A stretch of DNA of 64,000 bases from JABCPE02 sp963506915 (GTDB lineage: Bacteria > Bacteroidota > Bacteroidia > Flavobacteriales > Weeksellaceae). The stretch is taken from positions 6,935 through 70,934 of the forward strand of contig CAUORE010000004.1 of the NCBI GenBank assembly GCA_963506915.1. The letters run 5' to 3'. Shown here in pieces: positions 59,620 to 64,000 of this stretch (positions are counted from its first letter, which is position 1; each line of letters begins with the position of its first letter). The notes beneath the pieces were generated by a model that was given only the letters and a program-made list of their open reading frames with translations, ran no database searches and was not told the DNA's origin. A program made the translations under genes and the position numbers.

Positions 59620-61272
59620 TTAGTTTTTCATAAGCTCTTCCGCTTGTTGTAGTGCGGCATCTGTGATGGTGCTTCCAGAGAGGATTTGTGCGATTTCATG
59701 AAGCCTTTCTTTCTCACCGAGCGGAATGATGTTTGACTGGGTTTTCCCATCCACATCTTGTTTCACCACTTTGTAGTGGGAGTTTCCTTTGGCTGCTACC
59801 TGTGCGTGGTGCGTGATGACGATTAGCTGCATGTTTTTAGCCATATCCTGCATTACTTTTCCTATTTCATCGGCTGTTTTTCCAGAAACTCCAGAGTCTA
59901 TTTCATCCAAAATCAAAGTAGGAAGTTCTGCGTTTTCGGCCATGATTTTCTTGATAGAAAGCATCACACGAGAGCGCTCACCACCAGAAATAGCGCTTTG
60001 TATCGGTTTTAGAGGGAAACCAGAGTTTGCTTGGAATAAGAGCTGAATGTGCTCTTTCCCAAACTTATTAAAATCTTGATTTTCTGTAAATTCTACCTCT
60101 ATTTTTGCTTTTTCCAGCCCTAATCTAGCAAGAAGTTCCTCGGTTTTTTCTTTAAAAATAGGAATAGTTTTTTGTCTATTTTCAAATAAGATTTTAGCTA
60201 AATTATCTAAATCCTGCTGAATTATATTCAGCTGATTTTTAGTATCTTCTATGTCTTTTTCTAAATTCTCTGAATTTTTCTGCTGTGTGGAGAGTTGTTC
60301 TCGTATAGTTGTAAGTTCTTCAATATCAGAAACTTGATGTTTTAGCAGGAGAGAATTTATTTTATTGAGCTGGCTCGTGAAGACAGCCAGTTCTTCAGGA
60401 TTGATTTCCGTGCTTTCTATCTCGTTTTCAATGCTGTCTGCTATGTCTTTTAGTTCCAGATAGCTTTCCTCTATTCTTTGGCTTAGCTGTTCCAGATGAG
60501 GCGAATTTTCAGAGATTTTTTGAATTTTGTTTTTGATATCGTTCAGACTATCCAAAATCCCAATTTCTTCCTGCTGAAAACGCCCTGAGATTTGTCCCAA
60601 ATTCTCCAAAATCAGCTCGGCATGTTCGCCTACATTTACCTTGTTTTTTAGTTCTTCTAAATTGATATTATCTAGGTTGAACTCTTGCAGTTCAGATAAT
60701 AAAAAACTCTGATAATCAGACTCTTTGTTTCTTTCGGTTAGTTGGTTTTCAAGCGAAAGAAGTTCTTTTTTTAGGTTTTGATAAGAGACAAATTTCTTTT
60801 GATAATTGCTTATAATTTCCTTGTTTTCGGATAATCCATCGATGATTTTGAACTGATATTCTTCCGAGAAAAGATTGGATGTTTCGAACTGAGAGTGAAT
60901 GTCTATCAGTTTAGAAGACAATTCCTTCAAAACATCTAGTGTCACGGGAATATCATTGATGAAAGCCCTGGATTTCCCGCTGGGCAAGATTTCTCTTCTG
61001 ATAATGGTATTTTCCTCAAAATCAAGGTCGTTTTCTTCAAAAAAAGGAAGATAAGAAGAAGTGATTTTAAATTCTGCTTCTACAACGCTCTTTTTCTCAG
61101 GGTCAGAGATTGATTTTGAATCTGCTCTTTCTCCAAGAATTAGCCTCAAAGCACCTAAAATAATGGATTTTCCAGCGCCCGTCTCTCCCGTGATGACTTG
61201 TAGTCCGTTTTCCAGAGAAACGCTGAGATGCTGGATTAGAGCAAAATTTTGTATCGTAATTTTTGAAAGCAT
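59620..61272 (-). CDS. recN: DNA repair protein RecN
   Basis: A 550-residue SMC-like ATPase of double-strand-break repair. It has the N-terminal MLSKITIQNFALIQ and Walker A VITGETGAGKSIIL. A long central coiled coil (about 150-370, very rich in Glu, Lys and Gln) follows, then the ABC signature SGGERSRVMLS and Walker B PTLILDEIDSGVSG. The length is typical. It starts 28 bases after porD and ends five bases before the globin gene. Confidence 0.96.
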   Translation of the reverse strand: MLSKITIQNFALIQHLSVSLENGLQVITGETGAGKSIILGALRLILGERADSKSISDPEKKSVVEAEFKITSSYLPFFEENDLDFEENTIIRREILPSGKSRAFINDIPVTLDVLKELSSKLIDIHSQFETSNLFSEEYQFKIIDGLSENKEIISNYQKKFVSYQNLKKELLSLENQLTERNKESDYQSFLLSELQEFNLDNINLEELKNKVNVGEHAELILENLGQISGRFQQEEIGILDSLNDIKNKIQKISENSPHLEQLSQRIEESYLELKDIADSIENEIESTEINPEELAVFTSQLNKINSLLLKHQVSDIEELTTIREQLSTQQKNSENLEKDIEDTKNQLNIIQQDLDNLAKILFENRQKTIPIFKEKTEELLARLGLEKAKIEVEFTENQDFNKFGKEHIQLLFQANSGFPLKPIQSAISGGERSRVMLSIKKIMAENAELPTLILDEIDSGVSGKTADEIGKVMQDMAKNMQLIVITHHAQVAAKGNSHYKVVKQDVDGKTQSNIIPLGEKERLHEIAQILSGSTITDAALQQAEELMKN

Positions 61273-61300
61273 TTTCTTTATATTGGTTGTAAATTGAAGG

Positions 61301-62206
61301 TTATTTCCACTTATTCCACTTGGATTCTATATCTCTCGGCGAAAAAGTGCTCATCATTATTCTCAGTTCATTGACATTGATTCCGCCATTGTTATTGGAA
61401 TTAAAAATATTGAAAATTTCATCTTTTTTCGTGTCAATGAAAATGGAAAGAGGGTAATTCAGCTGAAAATCAGCTTCATAAACTTTTAGTTTTAGTAATT
61501 CTTCTGCAATGGTCTGTTTTGCAGCGAATTGGTTTTGGCTGCTGAAATTATCCAATCCTATTCTGTGGTAGGAATAGTAGATATTTCTTAGAGGAATGTT
61601 TCTTTCGTTTAGTAAGCTGTTGACTAACAAACTTCTACTTTTAGTTTCGCCCATGATTTCCCATCCGTCATAGTTGTGATTTTGAGCATTTTGAGAAATT
61701 TTTTGAGCCTTTTCAAAATGTGTTTTTCCGCTCAGCTGCTGGAAACTGTCTGCATCATATCCTAAAATAGTGTAGATGTAAAAACTAATCACATCTGTAA
61801 GGTTTTTCCCAGAAAATTGTCTGTCATTGAATATAAGGTTTTCATTTTCAGTGTATTCGAAAGAAAAACGAGTGTCATTGATATTGATAAGAGGCGTTTC
61901 ATAAATAGTCCCATAAACAGGGCGAACTGCCTGAACAATAAGACTTCCTTTAAAGGAGTTTTGGCTTGGTCTTTCTTTGATAACAATGGCAAAATTAGCT
62001 TTGATTTTTTCAAAGTTTTGCAGTTTTTTGCCTGTCCATTTCGTGTTGTTGATGAAATCTCTCAAACTTTTTTCTAAGGTTTTGAAAATCTGAGAATTAC
62101 TACCGCCTATCTGACTGTGATTTACCTGCACATTGGCATAGATTTCCTGTGCATAAGTTAGGCAATTAATGGATAGAATGACCAAAAAAGCAAATATTTT
62201 TTTCAT
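61301..62206 (-). CDS. porD: type IX secretion system protein PorD (DUF4835)
   Basis: A 301-residue protein of the DUF4835 family, known as PorD in the type IX secretion system. The signal peptide is MKKIFAFLVILSINCLTYAQ, followed by EIYANVQVNHSQIGGSNSQI, then FINNTKWTGKKLQNFEKIKA and the family's VQAVRPVYGTIYETPL and YDADSFQQLSG. It acts in or near the periplasm in assembly of the secretion and gliding machinery; the precise role is unsettled. The ATG at 62206 is chosen by the signal peptide, an earlier in-frame start adding 18 unlikely residues. recN follows after 28 bases. Confidence 0.92.
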   Translation of the reverse strand: MKKIFAFLVILSINCLTYAQEIYANVQVNHSQIGGSNSQIFKTLEKSLRDFINNTKWTGKKLQNFEKIKANFAIVIKERPSQNSFKGSLIVQAVRPVYGTIYETPLININDTRFSFEYTENENLIFNDRQFSGKNLTDVISFYIYTILGYDADSFQQLSGKTHFEKAQKISQNAQNHNYDGWEIMGETKSRSLLVNSLLNERNIPLRNIYYSYHRIGLDNFSSQNQFAAKQTIAEELLKLKVYEADFQLNYPLSIFIDTKKDEIFNIFNSNNNGGINVNELRIMMSTFSPRDIESKWNKWK

Positions 62207-62288
62207 GCTGTTTTCTAAAATTAAAGGTGCTAATTTAAAATTAAAAATCATTACACCCAAACAAAAATCTCAATAATACCGTTTTTAT

Positions 62289-62319
62289 TTTGTGTATTTC
62301 AAAAAAAATACTATCTTTG
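62289..62319 (+). promoter_or_regulatory. consensus promoter of rpsU
   Basis: TTTG at 62289-62292 and TATCTTTG at 62312-62319 are 19 bases apart, an exact match to the Bacteroidetes consensus. The ATG at 62343 is 23 bases downstream. Confidence 0.8.
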
Positions 62320-62342
62320 CGCCCATAAATGAGATGTAAAAT

Positions 62343-62540
62343 ATGTTAATAGTTCAAGTAAAAGACGGAGAATCAATTGATAGAGCACTTAAAAGATACA
62401 AAAGAAAGTATGACAAAACAGGTGTTGTTAAACAATTGAGATCTAGACAGCAGTTTACTAAACCTTCTGTAATACTTAGACAAGGTAGATTGAGAGCTGC
62501 TCACAAACAAAGATTGCTTAGCAAAGAAGAGCAAGCATAA
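62343..62540 (+). CDS. rpsU: 30S ribosomal protein S21
   Basis: A 65-residue basic protein of the small ribosomal subunit. The order LIVQVKDGESIDRALKRYKR, KTGVVKQLRSRQQF and KPSVILRQGRLRAAHKQR is characteristic of bS21. In Bacteroidetes S21 takes part in occluding the anti-Shine-Dalgarno sequence (established for Flavobacterium johnsoniae ribosomes), in keeping with the lack of Shine-Dalgarno sequences here. It is monocistronic with a textbook promoter and its own terminator. Confidence 0.97.
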   Translation: MLIVQVKDGESIDRALKRYKRKYDKTGVVKQLRSRQQFTKPSVILRQGRLRAAHKQRLLSKEEQA

Positions 62541-62563
62541 GGTTTTGTTTTGAAAATATTTTG

Positions 62564-62599
62564 AGTCCATTCTTTATTTAGAATGGACTTTTATTTTTA
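62564..62599 (+). terminator. rho-independent terminator after rpsU
   Basis: A perfect 9-bp stem, AGTCCATTC (62564-62572) with GAATGGACT (62581-62589), eight-base loop, followed by TTTTATTTTT. Confidence 0.82.
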
Positions 62600-62606
62600 A
62601 ATTGAT

Positions 62607-62614
62607 TAACTTTG
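62607..62614 (+). promoter_or_regulatory. -7 promoter element TAacTTTG four bases before the Xer gene ATG
   Basis: TAACTTTG at 62607-62614, directly after the rpsU terminator; the ATG of the recombinase gene is at 62619. There is no good -33 TTTG. The geometry implies a leaderless or nearly leaderless mRNA. Confidence 0.55.
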
Positions 62615-62618
62615 AACT

Positions 62619-63530
62619 ATGATAGACAAGTTTTTGGAATATATTCAGCAAGAAAAACGCTATTCTCCCAATACGATTACCAGCTACCGAAAGGATTTGG
62701 AGGATTTTCTGTTTTTCCTAATGGATAGGGAAGGACTGGAAGATTTGCAGAAAGCAGAAAAGAAAATGGTGCGTAATTTCATTGTTTTTCTGAGCGAGAA
62801 AGGATTGACCAAAAGAAGTATCAATAGAAAAATTTCTACTCTGAAGAGTTTTTATGCTTTTTTGCAGAGAATATCTCTGATAAGTGTTTCACCTGTGGAG
62901 GGTATCTCGACGCTTAAATTTTATCCCGAAAAACAAATTCCCTTTTCTAAAGAAGAAATGCACGACTTATCTGCTTTTTTAGATAGTGGAGAAGTGGAGC
63001 TGCTGGATAGGCTCATTATAGAAGTTCTTTATCAAACGGGAATGCGTAGAGCGGAACTTTGTAATCTGCTTTTAGAGAATGTTCATTTTTATAGAAATGA
63101 AATTACAGTGATAGGGAAGGGAAATAAACAGAGGATCGTTCCTATTTCTCCCATCTTGATGAAGGAACTCAAGGTTTATAATGATGAGCATAGGAAGCCT
63201 AATTCTGATGCGGAATTATACTTTTTTGTAACACCAAAAGGAAAAAAAATCACGGAAAAATTTGTTTATTTGCTCGTAACTCGCTATCTTAGTGCTGTGT
63301 CTTCAAAGAGAAAGAGAAGTCCGCATATCCTTAGACATAGTTTCGCAACACATATATTGAATAATGGAGCAGAAATTTCTAAGGTCAAGAAGATGATGGG
63401 ACACGCAAGTTTATCTTCTACACAAGTATACACCAATGCGGATATTGAACAGTTGAAAAATATTTTTAATAAAACTCATCCCAGAGGTAATGCAAAAACG
63501 CAATTATCATCTGGTGATGAGATAACATAA
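62619..63530 (+). CDS. XerC/XerD-type tyrosine recombinase
   Basis: A 303-residue site-specific recombinase that resolves chromosome dimers. The N-terminal SAM-like core-binding domain starts FLEYIQQEKRYSPNTITSYR. The catalytic residues are R143 (TGMRRAEL), K167 (IGKGNKQR), H236 and R239 (HILRH), H262 (GHASLSS) and Y271 (QVYTN). The length and context among housekeeping genes fit a chromosomal Xer protein rather than a phage integrase; I cannot say XerC or XerD. It is followed by hpf after 23 bases. Confidence 0.93.
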   Translation: MIDKFLEYIQQEKRYSPNTITSYRKDLEDFLFFLMDREGLEDLQKAEKKMVRNFIVFLSEKGLTKRSINRKISTLKSFYAFLQRISLISVSPVEGISTLKFYPEKQIPFSKEEMHDLSAFLDSGEVELLDRLIIEVLYQTGMRRAELCNLLLENVHFYRNEITVIGKGNKQRIVPISPILMKELKVYNDEHRKPNSDAELYFFVTPKGKKITEKFVYLLVTRYLSAVSSKRKRSPHILRHSFATHILNNGAEISKVKKMMGHASLSSTQVYTNADIEQLKNIFNKTHPRGNAKTQLSSGDEIT

Positions 63531-63553
63531 GTTTAACACATAAAATAGTTATT

Positions 63554-63844
63554 ATGGAAATTAGAGTTCAAGCGATGGGGATGACTCCTCATGTTTCACT
63601 AGAAGAGTTTATGGAAAAGAAAATAGCTAAATTAGACACTTTCTATGATAAAATCCAAGCATGTGAGGTTTTCCTTAAATTAGAAAATGTAAGTGGTAAA
63701 GAAAACAAAACAGCGGAGATTATTCTAAATGTACCAGGGGATGATATCGTGGTAAAGAAGACAACAAGCTCTTTTGAGGAGAGTATAGACCTTTGTGTGG
63801 ATGTTGCTAAAAAACTGTTAATCAAAAAGAAAGAAAATAATTAA
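63554..63844 (+). CDS. hpf: ribosome hibernation-promoting factor, short form
   Basis: A 96-residue protein of the HPF/RaiA (YfiA) family that binds the 30S decoding region in stationary phase. It begins MEIRVQAMGMTPHVSLEEFM. It contains the family helix KKIAKLDTFYDKIQACEVFL and ends with a long basic helix (CVDVAKKLLIKKKENN). It lacks the C-terminal dimerisation domain of long HPF. It probably shares a transcript with the Xer gene. Confidence 0.94.
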   Translation: MEIRVQAMGMTPHVSLEEFMEKKIAKLDTFYDKIQACEVFLKLENVSGKENKTAEIILNVPGDDIVVKKTTSSFEESIDLCVDVAKKLLIKKKENN

Positions 63845-63873
63845 AAAAATATTTAAATTTTTAGCAATAAAAA

Positions 63874-63905
63874 TTTGTGGTTTCAAAAAAACTTTTCTAT
63901 ATTTG
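63874..63905 (+). promoter_or_regulatory. consensus promoter of the tRNA-Thr gene
   Basis: TTTG at 63874-63877 and TATATTTG at 63898-63905 are 20 bases apart, a full match to the Bacteroidetes consensus. The tRNA begins 41 bases downstream. Confidence 0.8.
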
Positions 63906-63946
63906 CAAACGCAAAAAGGAAATAAAGAAGTTCTTTTGAAATCAAT

Positions 63947-64000
63947 GCCTCCATAGCTCAGTTGGCCAGAGCACGTGATTTGTAATCTCGGGGTCGTGGG
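63947..64000 (+). tRNA. tRNA-Thr (anticodon UGU), cut by the window end
   Basis: The acceptor 5' half GCCTCCA, D-arm (GCTC/GAGC around AGTTGGCCA) and anticodon loop TTTGTAA with anticodon TGT are visible. The window ends in the T-arm, so the 3' acceptor cannot be checked. The anticodon stem CGTGA / TCTCG has a T-T mismatch at its middle pair. Confidence 0.88.

Noticed and set aside
62619..63530. Possible phage or element integrase marking a mobile island
   Set aside because: It lies among rpsU and hpf, has Xer-type length and motifs, and no att-like repeats or cargo genes are visible. The nearby tRNA-Thr is intact as far as it can be seen.
1..64000. CRISPR arrays, insertion sequences, rRNA genes and long direct repeats
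   Set aside because: None was seen on reading; the repeats present are short terminators, promoter palindromes and LysM or propeller modules within genes.

Overview
The window looks like a chromosomal segment of a low-GC member of the Flavobacteriales, most likely family Weeksellaceae (the Chryseobacterium / Riemerella / Bergeyella neighbourhood). Three things point there. There is a gliding / type IX secretion gene set (gldF, gldG, porD). There is a SusC/SusD pair, a GYDIA-type GHMP kinase, an S46 dipeptidyl-peptidase, bshC and a DnaE with a fused proofreading exonuclease. Promoters follow the Bacteroidetes pattern TTTG-N19/20-TAnnTTTG, best seen upstream of rpsU (62289-62319), the tRNA-Thr (63874-63905), the DtxR-type regulator (42791-42761, minus strand) and susC (6167-6198). 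Genus and species cannot be fixed from the sequence alone. Coding density is high; no intergenic stretch exceeds about 220 bases, and I see no insertion sequence, prophage, CRISPR array or rRNA.

Layout. 1-6.1 kb (minus): an HU-like membrane protein, a D-2-hydroxyacid dehydrogenase, a beta-lactamase-fold serine hydrolase, a large Big_5-type lipoprotein, a small secreted protein and an alpha/beta hydrolase. 6.2-14.3 kb (plus): SusC/SusD, an outer-membrane putative porin and bshC. 14.4-21.9 kb (plus): a LysM / periplasmic-binding-fold protein, fabD, the GYDIA kinase, pckA and a PQQ-type beta-propeller protein. 21.9-22.8 kb (minus): dtd and a degenerate Rieske-like lipoprotein. 22.9-25.1 kb (plus): greA, a HIT hydrolase and clpX. 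25.2-30.4 kb (minus): glyS, a secreted protein of unknown function, a YkgJ-type cysteine-cluster protein and the S46 peptidase. 30.6 kb: pdxH (plus). 31.2-37.2 kb (minus): rpsP-rimM and a five-gene MacAB-like efflux operon. 37.3-39.3 kb (plus): two very small membrane proteins, a 98-residue protein and a TolC-family channel. 39.3-49.7 kb: fumC, a nucleotide pyrophosphatase-like lipoprotein, a DtxR/MntR-like regulator, menA, a UPF0173 hydrolase, purD-guaA, a CoA-transferase and a nitroreductase. 49.8-56.9 kb (plus): dnaE and gldFG. 56.9-62.2 kb: two unknown proteins with TatD, a DUF6122 protein, and the porD-recN-truncated globin group. 62.3 kb to the end (plus): rpsU, a Xer recombinase, hpf and the start of a tRNA-Thr(UGU).

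How the genes fit together. Most are housekeeping: translation (glyS, rpsP, rimM, rpsU, hpf, dtd), replication and repair (dnaE, recN, xer), proteostasis (clpX), lipid, purine, quinone and PLP synthesis, and gluconeogenesis (pckA). The accessory layer is the cell envelope: SusCD uptake, a tripartite ABC efflux pump split between two divergent operons, GldFG and PorD for gliding and type IX secretion, and several lipoproteins. The S46 peptidase, pckA and fumC would suit growth on peptides (inference).

No clear new defence or mobile system was found. The most interesting signals are small. A complete terminator hairpin contains the start codon of the outer-membrane porin gene. A terminator-like hairpin sits in the greA leader, recalling E. 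coli GraL. Two unannotated 45- and 32-codon membrane-protein genes lie between the divergent efflux operons. A perfect palindrome sits on the -33 element of the DtxR-type regulator's promoter. Three genes have ATG exactly four bases after a -7 element, suggesting leaderless mRNAs.
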